64,000 bases of DNA from JAWMQL01 sp033283165 (lineage in GTDB: Bacteria; Pseudomonadota; Gammaproteobacteria; Pseudomonadales; Halieaceae): positions 62,001 to 126,000 of the forward strand of contig JAWMQL010000010.1 in assembly GCA_033283165.1 (NCBI GenBank), read 5' to 3'. A program made the position numbers and the translations under genes. The notes under the pieces were generated by a model. The model was not told the DNA's origin and searched no databases. It saw only the letters and a list, made by a program, of their open reading frames with translations. Positions 1-8,181 of the stretch are shown here, piece after piece. Positions within the stretch are counted from its first letter, which is position 1, and the number at the start of each line of letters is the position of its first letter.

Positions 1-1
1 T

Positions 2-967
2 GTAGGTGAATTGCCGGACAGCCTGTTCGTCAAGGTTCCCATGGAAAACCTCTCAACCCGCTGGTTCTTTGCCGTGATCCGCTCTTGGGAACTGGAGTCA
101 CACGTCAGTCGCCACATCGCCCATGCCCTGCCGATTCGAACCCCCCGTACACTCGCCACGGCCTGCCGCGGCAGCCGATTTTTCCTGGTGCAGGAAAACC
201 TGAATGCGGATCAATCGGTGCGCCTGTTTACCAATCCCGATATGCAGGAGGGGCCTGCGCTGGACACCGTACGGCGCTGCCTCGATACCTTCGCCCGGCT
301 GCACGCCTGGCAGTGGGACGCCGATGCAGCGCGACGGGAAGGCATTCTGCCCAGGCGTTATCATCTGTTCCTGTCGCCCCGGTTGGGACCGGTATCGAAA
401 GCGCTGAACCGATTTGCCCTGAAACCCTGTATGCATAAGCGCCCCGGGCTGATTCCACCGACCCTGGCAAGCGCGTACGAACTGACGCTGGCACACTGGG
501 ATGCATTACTGGAGTACTGGTTCGATGGCCCCCTGTCGCTGTTGCACGGTGACAGTCACCTGGGCAATTTCTTTGCCTCTGGAGAAGATATGGGCATGCT
601 GGACTGGCAGGCTGCGCACTGGGGCAAGGGCATGCGCGACGTGAACTACTTCCTGGTGGATTCCCTGCCGGCACCGCGCCTGGCGGAACATGAGCAGGAG
701 CTGATCGCATACTACCTCCGGTGCCGGGCGAGTTACGGCGCGCCGCTGGATGCACGCGAGGCCTGGCAGGAGTACCGCAGTTTCAGTTTTCACACATTGA
801 TGACGATCGTGGTGTCGATCGGGTTCGGCGCGCTCAATGCGGAGCAGGATTCGCTGATGACGGAAATACTGGCGCGCGCGGTGGCCGCCACAGAACGGCT
901 GGACTACGCGGGCTGGCTCGGGGATTTTCTCTCCGCAAGTGATTCCGCGGAACGGGTCGCTGGCTGA
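2..967 (+). CDS. Aminoglycoside/ecdysteroid-kinase-like phosphotransferase (5' partial)
   Basis: The reading frame is open to the left edge and the only early start is a TTG at 11, so the gene very probably begins upstream of the window. The product has the protein-kinase-like APH/EcKinase fold. An early Lys in a VKVP segment is the likely ATP-binding lysine. The Brenner-type catalytic motif LHGDSHLGN is encoded around 542-568, and the metal-binding Asp of a MLDWQ segment lies at 602-604. Such enzymes transfer phosphate from ATP to a small hydroxylated molecule; the substrate cannot be read from the sequence. Its TGA overlaps the ATG of the next gene by one base (TGATG), so the two are translationally coupled and probably act together. 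Confidence 0.75.
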   Translation, partial: VGELPDSLFVKVPMENLSTRWFFAVIRSWELESHVSRHIAHALPIRTPRTLATACRGSRFFLVQENLNADQSVRLFTNPDMQEGPALDTVRRCLDTFARLHAWQWDADAARREGILPRRYHLFLSPRLGPVSKALNRFALKPCMHKRPGLIPPTLASAYELTLAHWDALLEYWFDGPLSLLHGDSHLGNFFASGEDMGMLDWQAAHWGKGMRDVNYFLVDSLPAPRLAEHEQELIAYYLRCRASYGAPLDAREAWQEYRSFSFHTLMTIVVSIGFGALNAEQDSLMTEILARAVAATERLDYAGWLGDFLSASDSAERVAG

Positions 968-1857
968 TGCTGCAACGCCTGGGCAGCGAGCCGGTGTTCG
1001 GCGTCGATTTCTCCGCTGTGTCCATACTGCGCCTGGACCAGCTCGATAAACTCGCACCGGGCAACAAGCGGTTCAAATTGCGGCGCGTGTTTGATCGCGC
1101 TGCGCTCGAGGGCGCGGAACGGATTCTTTCTTTCGGTGGCGCGTGGTCCAATCACCTGCATGCCCTGGCGGCGGTGGGGCACGAGCGGGGCGTGGCCACC
1201 GTGGGTTTTGTGCGCGGCGAACAGCCCGCCCGGCTGTCAGCCACGCTCGAGGAGGCCGCGGACTGGGGTATGCAGCTACACTTCCTGTCCCGCAGCGAGT
1301 ACCGGCGCCGTAATGCCCCCGACTGGCAACGCGCTCTTGTCAGCCGGTTCGAGCGCAGCCTGCTGGTACCGGAGGGAGGCGCGGATCTGGATGGCTTGCT
1401 CGGCGCAGTGGATATCACCCGGCTGTTGCCGTCCCGGACCCTGCCGCGCACGGTACTGGTCGCGGTGGGCACCGGGACCACGCTCGCCGGGCTGGCGCTG
1501 GGCCTGGCTGCCGGGGACAGGGTCCTGGGTGTTTCCGCTCTCAGGGGCGCTGTCGATCTGGAGAAGCGCGTGCAGCAATTGCTGGCAACAGCCGCAGTGG
1601 ATTGCCAGGCTGACTGGGCGATCTGTCATGACTATCACTGCGGCGGCTTTGCTCGCGTAAACCCGCAACTGAAAGCGTTCATGCTGGCGTTTGAAAAGCA
1701 GCAGGCAGTGCCCCTGGAGCCGGTCTATACCGGCAAACTGCTGTTTGCCATTCACGGCATGTTGGCGCGGGGCGAACTGGAATCGGGGCGGGAACTGATC
1801 GCCATTCACACGGGCGGCCTGCAGGGGCGCCGGGGTTATGCCTGGCTGGGCGGTTGA
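967..1857 (+). CDS. PLP-dependent ACC deaminase / D-cysteine desulfhydrase family protein
   Basis: A 296-residue fold-type II PLP enzyme. Lys37 in the GNKRFKLR segment aligns with the Schiff-base lysine of the D-cysteine desulfhydrase/ACC deaminase family. The substrate-binding SNH motif is at residues 61-63, and a Thr/Gly-rich phosphate cup (VAVGTGTT) and a C-terminal IHTGGLQG segment are present. Family members deaminate 1-aminocyclopropane-1-carboxylate or release sulfide from D-cysteine; the sequence does not decide between these. Many marine gammaproteobacterial homologues are of unknown substrate. It starts inside the stop of the phosphotransferase gene and its 3' end overlaps the convergent DUF1853 gene by 22 nt. 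Confidence 0.8.
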   Translation: MLQRLGSEPVFGVDFSAVSILRLDQLDKLAPGNKRFKLRRVFDRAALEGAERILSFGGAWSNHLHALAAVGHERGVATVGFVRGEQPARLSATLEEAADWGMQLHFLSRSEYRRRNAPDWQRALVSRFERSLLVPEGGADLDGLLGAVDITRLLPSRTLPRTVLVAVGTGTTLAGLALGLAAGDRVLGVSALRGAVDLEKRVQQLLATAAVDCQADWAICHDYHCGGFARVNPQLKAFMLAFEKQQAVPLEPVYTGKLLFAIHGMLARGELESGRELIAIHTGGLQGRRGYAWLGG

Positions 1858-2777
1858 CCGTGGCGTGCCGGCCAGTCCACGCCGGTGACGAAGAAGCGCC
1901 GCAGTTCCCGCCCCTGCGGATCGAAGGCCGCGACCAGTCGCGGCAGGCTGTACTGTTCGAAATGCGCCTGCAGCAACTTTTCCAACCCGTATCTTGTACA
2001 GGACCGGATTCTTTCGTGCAGCTGTTGCGGAGCCAGCCACTGCGGCTTTTTCAGCACCGCGAAGTGCGTGCCGCCATGTTCGTCAAGGTAGGCGGACAGT
2101 GCGCGTATGCGCAGCCAGTGATAGCGGATCCTGTCGCCGTTGAATCCCGGTGGCGGTGGCAGGGGATCCTCCAGGGAATTGAACAGGCTGCCCTTGATCT
2201 CCACCTCCCGTCCAGGTGAGGTGATACCCAGGCTGGACAGTACCGGGGCGGCTTCCGGAAGCAGGGACAGGCGACTCTGGTGCTGCACCAGGTGTTCTAT
2301 CTTGAGGTCCAGCCGATCATTGCTGTTCGGCCCCAGCCACGATCCCCAGGCGTTGGCGGCAGACGGCGCCCGTCTCCAGCTGAGAAAAAACTTGATCGCC
2401 AGTTCGAGGTGAAAGTGCTGTTGCCGCTCGCGGCAGTAATACAGGCAGTCGAACTCGCCCAGGGTCCGGCCATCCTCACGTATCGCCAGGTTGTTGGCGA
2501 TCAGTTCCACCCGCGGGTCCTGTTCCAGGAAAAAGTGCCAGAGTTTCTCGAACCGTTCCCCCAGGCGAGGACTCGCCAGTGTCGACAGTTTTTCCAGCAG
2601 GGCGGCAGGGTCCCGGTCCAGGTCCTGCAGCCAGGTGCGGCGCTCTGACGTGAGGGCCAGGCCGCAATTGGACAACGCCTCGCCACTGGCGAGCAGCGGA
2701 CTGCGCATCATCGCCGGGCCGAAACAGGCCCACGCGAGGTCGCGCACCACAGCATTCTTGAAGGCAGGAACAGACAT
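1836..2777 (-). CDS. DUF1853 family protein
   Basis: A 313-residue protein of the DUF1853 family, function unknown. I chose the ATG at 2777 (MSVPAFKN): the frame is open 27 codons further, but that extension runs through the nadK promoter and into its start region. Visible features are a WACFGPAMMRSP segment near the N-terminus and an acidic/aromatic core with a YYCRERQQHFHLELAIKFF stretch. That core has the look of a PD-(D/E)XK nuclease-like fold (E..ExK-type spacing), which is inference only. It is divergent from nadK across 64 nt, a neighbourhood I recall from other gammaproteobacteria, but no functional link is known to me. Confidence 0.75.
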   Translation of the reverse strand: MSVPAFKNAVVRDLAWACFGPAMMRSPLLASGEALSNCGLALTSERRTWLQDLDRDPAALLEKLSTLASPRLGERFEKLWHFFLEQDPRVELIANNLAIREDGRTLGEFDCLYYCRERQQHFHLELAIKFFLSWRRAPSAANAWGSWLGPNSNDRLDLKIEHLVQHQSRLSLLPEAAPVLSSLGITSPGREVEIKGSLFNSLEDPLPPPPGFNGDRIRYHWLRIRALSAYLDEHGGTHFAVLKKPQWLAPQQLHERIRSCTRYGLEKLLQAHFEQYSLPRLVAAFDPQGRELRRFFVTGVDWPARHGQPPSQA

Positions 2778-2841
2778 GCGTGCTGTCCGGGAACATTTCA
2801 TGTTTATAATACCAGTCCTTTGGATCACGGAGTGGCGCCGA
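2778..2841. promoter_or_regulatory. Divergent promoter region nadK / DUF1853
   Basis: The 64-nt gap contains a perfect -10 hexamer TATAAT on the plus strand at 2805-2810, giving a predicted nadK leader of about 25 nt. Its reverse complement offers TATAAA at 2808-2803 for the DUF1853 gene. No convincing -35 is visible for either direction. Confidence 0.5.
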
Positions 2842-3726
2842 ATGCCGGCATCCTTCAAACGTATCGGCCTGCTGGGGCGAAGCCAGCAGGAGGGGCTGTC
2901 TGCTGTATTGCAGGAGCTCCTCGACCTGCTGTCCGAGCGTGGCGCGGAGATTCTTCTCGAGGACCGTCTCGACGAGGTCGTGCCCGGCCATGGATTGCCA
3001 CTGGCATCCAGGGACGAGATAGGTCAGGACAGCGACCTGGTTATCGTGGTCGGTGGCGACGGCAGCCTGCTCAGTGCCGCGCGTACCCTGGCCAAGTACG
3101 AAACCCCGGTGCTGGGGGTCAACCGCGGCCGGCTGGGCTTTCTCACGGACATCACGCCCGATGAGCTGGCGCGCCAGGTACCGGCAGTCCTGGACGGTGA
3201 GTACGAGCGGGAGAGCCGCTTCCTGCTGGATGCGCGACTCATGCGCGACGGGCAGAAGGTGTCCAAGGCCGATGCCCTCAACGACGTGGTAGTCAACTCG
3301 GGCACCACCGCGCAGATGATCGAGTTTGAGCTGTATATCGACGGGGTATTCGTTTACCGGCAGCGAGCGGACGGCCTGATCGTTTCCACGCCCACGGGTT
3401 CAACAGCGTATTCCCTGTCAGGTGGCGGACCCATCATGCATCCCACGCTGGATGCGGTGGTGCTGGTGCCCATGTATCCGCATGCGCTGAGCAGCCGGCC
3501 GATAGTCGTGGATGGCAACAGTCAGATACGCATCGATATTCTCGACCGGAACCGCATTCACCCGCCGGTAACCTGTGACGGTCAGATCAACATGACCGCC
3601 CGACCCGGCGATTCGGTGCTGATCAGCAAGAAGCCCCACCGCCTGACCCTGTTGCACCCCCTCGGTCACAGCTTCTATGCCAGTTGCAGGGATAAACTGC
3701 GCTGGAGCAACCAGCTGGTCAACTGA
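2842..3726 (+). CDS. nadK: NAD kinase
   Basis: Phosphorylates NAD+ at the 2'-hydroxyl of the adenosine ribose to make NADP+ in the cytoplasm. The 294-residue product has the family length (E. coli 292). It shows the GGDGS motif at residues 71-75, with Asp73 the catalytic base, then an NRGRLGFLTD segment, an ALNDVVV segment (NE/D motif) and the conserved STPTGSTAYSLSGGG region. I chose the ATG at 2842, preceded by GGAG. The frame is open far upstream, but that extension lies antisense over the DUF1853 gene. It starts a likely operon with the rhomboid gene 3 nt downstream. Confidence 0.96.
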   Translation: MPASFKRIGLLGRSQQEGLSAVLQELLDLLSERGAEILLEDRLDEVVPGHGLPLASRDEIGQDSDLVIVVGGDGSLLSAARTLAKYETPVLGVNRGRLGFLTDITPDELARQVPAVLDGEYERESRFLLDARLMRDGQKVSKADALNDVVVNSGTTAQMIEFELYIDGVFVYRQRADGLIVSTPTGSTAYSLSGGGPIMHPTLDAVVLVPMYPHALSSRPIVVDGNSQIRIDILDRNRIHPPVTCDGQINMTARPGDSVLISKKPHRLTLLHPLGHSFYASCRDKLRWSNQLVN

Positions 3727-3729
3727 ACC

Positions 3730-4386
3730 GTGAATGTAGAGCGCAGTGGCCTGCCACTCCAGGCCTCCCAATGGCGTAGCGTGCCGGTCACCGTGGCACT
3801 GATCGGACTCAGTGTGGCCGGTTTTCTGCTGATCTACCTCAACGCGCCCCTGGACCTGCTGGCCCTGTTTACTTTCCAGCCCTTTGAACTGGCGGGCAAA
3901 CAGCTGCAGTTCGGTGGCATGGGGAGCCAGTACTGGCGCCTGGTAACGCCTGTTTTCCTGCATTTCGGCTGGTTACATATCGTGTTCAACAGCCTCTGGC
4001 TGTGGGACCTCGGCGGCCGGGTGGAACTCGTGGTAGGGCGAGCGAATATGCTGCTGCTGGTGCTACTGGTAGCCATAATCTCTAATGCCTGCCAGTATTA
4101 TTTTGGCGGCCCGGGCCTGTTCGGCGGCATGTCGGGCGTGGTCTACGGTCTACTCGGATTCAGCTGGGTCGCACCCCTGCTGCAGCCTCGCTGGCGCATA
4201 CGGCCGGCGCCGGCCATCATGCTGTTTATGGTAGGCTGGCTGGTGGTCTGCCTGCTGGGCCTGATCGAGGTGCTGGGCTTCGGGTCAATTGCCAACGCCG
4301 CTCATCTCGGGGGCCTGCTGGCCGGGGTTGTGCTCGGTCTGGCCTTTGCCGGTGTTTCACGCCTGGGGGGCGCGAGTGGGTTATAA
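3730..4386 (+). CDS. Rhomboid family intramembrane serine protease
   Basis: A 218-residue, multi-spanning inner-membrane protease that cleaves transmembrane helices of other membrane proteins. The catalytic serine is Ser135 in GGMSG and the catalytic histidine is His192 in the NAAHLGG helix. The HxxxN motif stabilising the oxyanion is WLHIVFN at residues 81-87. About six hydrophobic segments are visible, matching the basic bacterial rhomboid core without extra domains. GTG start 3 nt after the nadK stop; an overlapping ATG at 3733 is out of frame. Both catalytic residues are intact, so it should be active. The substrate is unknown. Confidence 0.9.
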   Translation: MNVERSGLPLQASQWRSVPVTVALIGLSVAGFLLIYLNAPLDLLALFTFQPFELAGKQLQFGGMGSQYWRLVTPVFLHFGWLHIVFNSLWLWDLGGRVELVVGRANMLLLVLLVAIISNACQYYFGGPGLFGGMSGVVYGLLGFSWVAPLLQPRWRIRPAPAIMLFMVGWLVVCLLGLIEVLGFGSIANAAHLGGLLAGVVLGLAFAGVSRLGGASGL

Positions 4387-4387
4387 T
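4382..4387 (+). promoter_or_regulatory. Candidate -10 element ahead of yeaC-like gene
   Basis: A perfect TATAAT lies across the end of the rhomboid gene, about 25 nt before the next ATG at 4413. No -35 with 16-18 nt spacing is recognisable, so this may be an internal promoter or chance. Confidence 0.3.
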
Positions 4388-4412
4388 CCGCGGCTTCTCA
4401 CCGGAGTCAAAC

Positions 4413-4667
4413 ATGGATTACCAGCAACTCATTGCGAGTATGTCGCCCGAGCTGTACGAGCGGCTCAAGCGGGCGGTGGAAACCGGGCGCTGGCCCGATG
4501 GCCAGGCGTTGAACCCGGAACAAAGGGAAAACGCCCTGCAGGCCATTATCGCCTGGAGTGAACAGCATCTGCCGCCCGAACAGCGGGTGGGCTTTATTGA
4601 CAAAGGGCACAAGGCCGGGGACGCCTGCGGCGACCCGGAGCCGGCCCCGCTCAACTGGAAAGACTGA
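4413..4667 (+). CDS. YeaC-like DUF1315 family protein
   Basis: An 84-residue soluble protein of the DUF1315/YeaC family. It begins MDYQQLIASMSPELYERLKRA, a helical opening typical of the family. It continues with a GRWPDG turn, an EQRENALQAIIAWSEQHLP helix and a C-terminal segment ending in NWKD. Function unknown. Length matches the family (about 85-90 residues). It sits 26 nt after the rhomboid gene and 12 nt before the DUF2797 gene. Confidence 0.85.
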   Translation: MDYQQLIASMSPELYERLKRAVETGRWPDGQALNPEQRENALQAIIAWSEQHLPPEQRVGFIDKGHKAGDACGDPEPAPLNWKD

Positions 4668-4679
4668 GAGGAGACCCGC

Positions 4680-5513
4680 GTGGCGCAAATCCTGGCGACC
4701 GGCCCGGTACGCAAGATGACCAGCCGTCTGGAATCGCCGGTGCAGTACAACATGGTACTGGGAGACCAGGAATTACCGCTAAACCAGTACCTGGGGCGCG
4801 GCCTGCAACTCGAGTATCTTGGCGCGATCAACTGTATTCACTGCGACCGCAAGACCAGCAAAAGTTTCAACCAGGGGTATTGCTATCCCTGCTTCAAACG
4901 CCTGGCGCAGTGTGACAGTTGTATCGTCAGTCCCGAGAAATGCCACTACGCCGAGGGCACCTGTCGCGAGCCGGAGTGGGGTGAATCCCACTGTATGATC
5001 GATCACCTGGTCTACCTGTCGAATACGTCCGGCCTGAAAGTGGGGATCACCCGGGGCACCCAGGTGCCGACCCGCTGGATAGACCAGGGGGCCTCCCAGG
5101 CCCAGCCGATATTCCGGGTCGCCAGCCGGCACCTGTCAGGCCTGGTGGAAACCGCCTTCAAGAATCACATTGCGGACCGGACCAATTGGCAGGCCATGCT
5201 CAAGGGTGCCGCCGACGAGCGCGACCTGGAGACCTGTCGCCGCGAACTCATGATGCTGTGCGCCGATGACATTGACGCCCTGCAGGCCGAGCACGGTCTG
5301 CAGGCACTGACGGTACTGGAAGCGGCGCCGGAAATACGTATCGATTACCCGGTGCTGGAATACCCGCAGAAGGTCAGCTCCTTCAATCTCGACAAGACCC
5401 CGCGTATTTGCGGCTTACTGACCGGTATCAAGGGCCAGTACCTGTTGTTCGACAGCGGGGTGATCAACATGCGCAAATACGGGGGCTACCAGTTGTCCCT
5501 GTCCCTGTTATGA
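4680..5513 (+). CDS. DUF2797 domain-containing cysteine-rich protein
   Basis: A 277-residue DUF2797 protein of unknown function, GTG start preceded by GAGAGGAG. The N-terminal half carries paired cysteines at residues 52/55, 68/71 and 78/81 plus single ones at 88, 95 and 105. This pattern suggests one or two zinc sites. It is followed by a segment reading LVYLSNTSGLKVGITR, which resembles the strand pattern of GIY-YIG-type folds (inference from VYL...VGIT spacing). It ends 13 nt before pepN. The conserved company of nadK, rhomboid, yeaC and pepN suggests a housekeeping role, but nothing shows a reaction. Confidence 0.8.
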   Translation: MAQILATGPVRKMTSRLESPVQYNMVLGDQELPLNQYLGRGLQLEYLGAINCIHCDRKTSKSFNQGYCYPCFKRLAQCDSCIVSPEKCHYAEGTCREPEWGESHCMIDHLVYLSNTSGLKVGITRGTQVPTRWIDQGASQAQPIFRVASRHLSGLVETAFKNHIADRTNWQAMLKGAADERDLETCRRELMMLCADDIDALQAEHGLQALTVLEAAPEIRIDYPVLEYPQKVSSFNLDKTPRICGLLTGIKGQYLLFDSGVINMRKYGGYQLSLSLL

Positions 5514-5526
5514 AGAGGACCTGTCA

Positions 5527-8181
5527 GTGAAAGATGCCCGGCCAGGCGCTGTTAGGCTCGAAGACTATCGCCCCCCCGTCTTCCTGATCGACAGTGTGAT
5601 GCTGGAGTTCAAGCTGTACGAGGATCAGGCCCTGGTTCGATCCAGCCTCGCCGTGCGGCGCAATCCGGATGGGCAGGGAGGCGACCTGGTACTGCATGGC
5701 CAGGAACTGGAACTGCTGGCACTGGCAATCGATGGCGATGCGCTGTCGCCCGAGCGCTACCGGGTCGGGCCCGAGTCACTGACCATCGGCGCCGTACCGG
5801 AGTCCTTCACGTTGCAGTGTGAAACGCGGTTGCGGCCCCAGGACAACACGTCCCTGGAAGGCCTGTACAAATCCCGCACCATGTTCTGCACCCAGTGCGA
5901 GGCAGAAGGATTTCGCAAGATCACCTATTTCCTCGATCGTCCCGACGTGATGTCGGTATACACGGTGAGCATCGAGGCTGATCCGGAACGTTACCCGGTC
6001 CTGCTCAGCAACGGCAATTGCGTGGCCGAGGAAACAGTGGCGGAGGGCAGGCGCCGGGTCACCTGGCAGGACCCGTGGCCCAAGCCGGCCTACCTGTTTG
6101 CGCTGGTGGCGGGCGATCTGCGCACGGTCCAGGACCAGTTCACCACCGCCGGGGGCCGACGGGTGGCATTGAACATCCACGTGGAAGAAAAAGACCTGGG
6201 CAAATGCGCCCACGCCATGGACTCCCTGAAGCGAGCCATGCGCTGGGACGAACAGGTCTACGGTCGGGAATACGATCTGGATATATTCAATATCGTTGCC
6301 GTGGACGACTTCAATATGGGGGCGATGGAAAACAAGAGCCTCAATATCTTCAACACCTCCTGCGTGCTGTGCAGTCCGGAAACGACGACCGACGCCGGCT
6401 TCCAGACGGTAGAGGCTATTGTCGCCCACGAATATTTTCACAACTGGAGCGGCAACCGGGTCACCTGCCGGGACTGGTTCCAGCTCAGTCTCAAGGAAGG
6501 CTTTACCGTGTTCAGGGACGCGGAGTTTTCCGCCGACATGGGATCGCGAACCGTGAAGCGGGTCGAGGATGTCACCGTGCTGCGGACCCTGCAGTTTGCC
6601 GAGGACGCGGGACCCATGGCACACCCGGTGCGGCCCGAGTCCTACATCGAGATCTCCAATTTCTATACGGTGACGGTGTATGAGAAAGGCGCCGAAGTGG
6701 TGCGCATGATGCATACCCTGCTGGGACAGGAGGCCTTTCGCCGCGGAGCCGACCTGTACTTTGAGCGACACGATGGCCAGGCGGTCACCTGCGAGGATTT
6801 TGTGCGCGCCATGGAGGATGCCAGCGGGATGGATCTGGGCCAGTTCCGTCTCTGGTACAGCCAGGCCGGAACGCCGCGCCTGACCGTGCGCGACGACTAC
6901 GATGCTGCCGGTCAGCGTTATACCCTGCGCGTGCAGCAGTCCTGCCCGGCGACACCCGGGCAGGACAGAAAACAACCCTTCCTGATCCCGCTCGCTGTCG
7001 GGCTGTTAGGAGACGCCGGTAACCTGCCTGTCAAACAGGCCGGTGTCGATCCGGATTTTGAGACCCCGGACAATACCCACCACGTGCTGCTGGTACGTGA
7101 CGCGTCCCAGGAGTTTGTGTTCGAGGGTGTTCCGGAGCGACCAGTTCCGTCGCTGCTGCGCAATTTCTCCGCGCCGGTGGAACTGGATTATCCCTACAGC
7201 CGCGAGGATCTGGCAGCCCTCATGAACCGCGACGACGACGGCTTCGTGCGTTGGAATAGCGCACAACAACTGGCCGTGGACGTGATCGGTGAAGTGGAGA
7301 GTCAACACCGCGAGCGCGGTAAGGCAGTAGTGGATCCCCTGTTTTTACAGGCTTTCGGTGGGCTGCTGGACGACGGCTCACTGGACCTGGCGATGGTGGC
7401 CGATATGCTGAAACTGCCGGGGGAGAATTACCTGGCCGAGTTGGCCGCCCATCGTGATGGCGCCGATGTTGACGCCATCCACCTGGCGCGGGAGCGGGTC
7501 AAGGGTGCGCTGTCGAATGCGCTCGAGACCCGGCTGGCAGAGCGCTACCGCGCGCTTGAGAGCCATGTCGAATACGCTCCTGACGCCGACCAGGTCGCTC
7601 GTCGCAGCCTGCGCAATGTGTGCCTCGACTACCTGGCCAGCAGCGGAGGTGATTACCAGGACTGGGCCCTGGCGCAGTTCCAGGACGCCGGCAATATGAC
7701 CGACCGCCTGGCGGCGCTGCGCAGCCTGGCATTTTATGGCGACGAGGAACTGGCGCAGTCCGCGCTGGACCGTTTTTACCGCGACTGGCGCCACGAGGCC
7801 CTGGTCATCAACCAGTGGTTCCAGGTGCAGGCCACCATGCCCGGCGGGGACGCCCTTGACCGGGTGCAGCGGCTGACCAGGCACCCCGACTTTACCCTGT
7901 CCAACCCGAACAAGGTGCGTTCGCTGGTTGGGCAGTTTGCCAATAACAACCCTGTGAATTTCCACCGCGCCGACGGTGCGGGTTACCGTTTTCTCGCGGA
8001 TATCGTCAGCGAGTTGAACAATCGCAATCCGCAGATTGCCTCGCGCCTGCTTTCACCGCTGACCCGCTGGCGCAACTACCAGGGACGCCGGGAGCTGATG
8101 CGGGCAGAACTCGAGCGGCTGGCGCGCAAACCCGACCTGTCCCCCGACGTATACGAGGTGGTGAGCAAATCGCTTGCCTAG
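5527..8181 (+). CDS. pepN: Aminopeptidase N (M1 family)
   Basis: Cytoplasmic zinc metallo-aminopeptidase that removes N-terminal residues from peptides in the last stage of protein turnover. The 884-residue product keeps the substrate-anchoring GAMEN motif at 265-269, the zinc motif HEYFH at 301-305 and the third ligand Glu324. These positions are within a few residues of E. coli PepN. The long C-terminal helical domain is complete. GTG start, with GAGG of the preceding gap as ribosome-binding site. The TAG stop is shared with the stop of convergent batD (CTAG at 8178-8181). Confidence 0.96.
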   Translation: MKDARPGAVRLEDYRPPVFLIDSVMLEFKLYEDQALVRSSLAVRRNPDGQGGDLVLHGQELELLALAIDGDALSPERYRVGPESLTIGAVPESFTLQCETRLRPQDNTSLEGLYKSRTMFCTQCEAEGFRKITYFLDRPDVMSVYTVSIEADPERYPVLLSNGNCVAEETVAEGRRRVTWQDPWPKPAYLFALVAGDLRTVQDQFTTAGGRRVALNIHVEEKDLGKCAHAMDSLKRAMRWDEQVYGREYDLDIFNIVAVDDFNMGAMENKSLNIFNTSCVLCSPETTTDAGFQTVEAIVAHEYFHNWSGNRVTCRDWFQLSLKEGFTVFRDAEFSADMGSRTVKRVEDVTVLRTLQFAEDAGPMAHPVRPESYIEISNFYTVTVYEKGAEVVRMMHTLLGQEAFRRGADLYFERHDGQAVTCEDFVRAMEDASGMDLGQFRLWYSQAGTPRLTVRDDYDAAGQRYTLRVQQSCPATPGQDRKQPFLIPLAVGLLGDAGNLPVKQAGVDPDFETPDNTHHVLLVRDASQEFVFEGVPERPVPSLLRNFSAPVELDYPYSREDLAALMNRDDDGFVRWNSAQQLAVDVIGEVESQHRERGKAVVDPLFLQAFGGLLDDGSLDLAMVADMLKLPGENYLAELAAHRDGADVDAIHLARERVKGALSNALETRLAERYRALESHVEYAPDADQVARRSLRNVCLDYLASSGGDYQDWALAQFQDAGNMTDRLAALRSLAFYGDEELAQSALDRFYRDWRHEALVINQWFQVQATMPGGDALDRVQRLTRHPDFTLSNPNKVRSLVGQFANNNPVNFHRADGAGYRFLADIVSELNNRNPQIASRLLSPLTRWRNYQGRRELMRAELERLARKPDLSPDVYEVVSKSLA

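Noticed and set aside
2491..2841. N-terminal extension of nadK
   Set aside because: The open frame upstream of 2842 covers the divergent DUF1853 gene and its promoter, and NAD kinases begin near MxxxFKRIGLLG.
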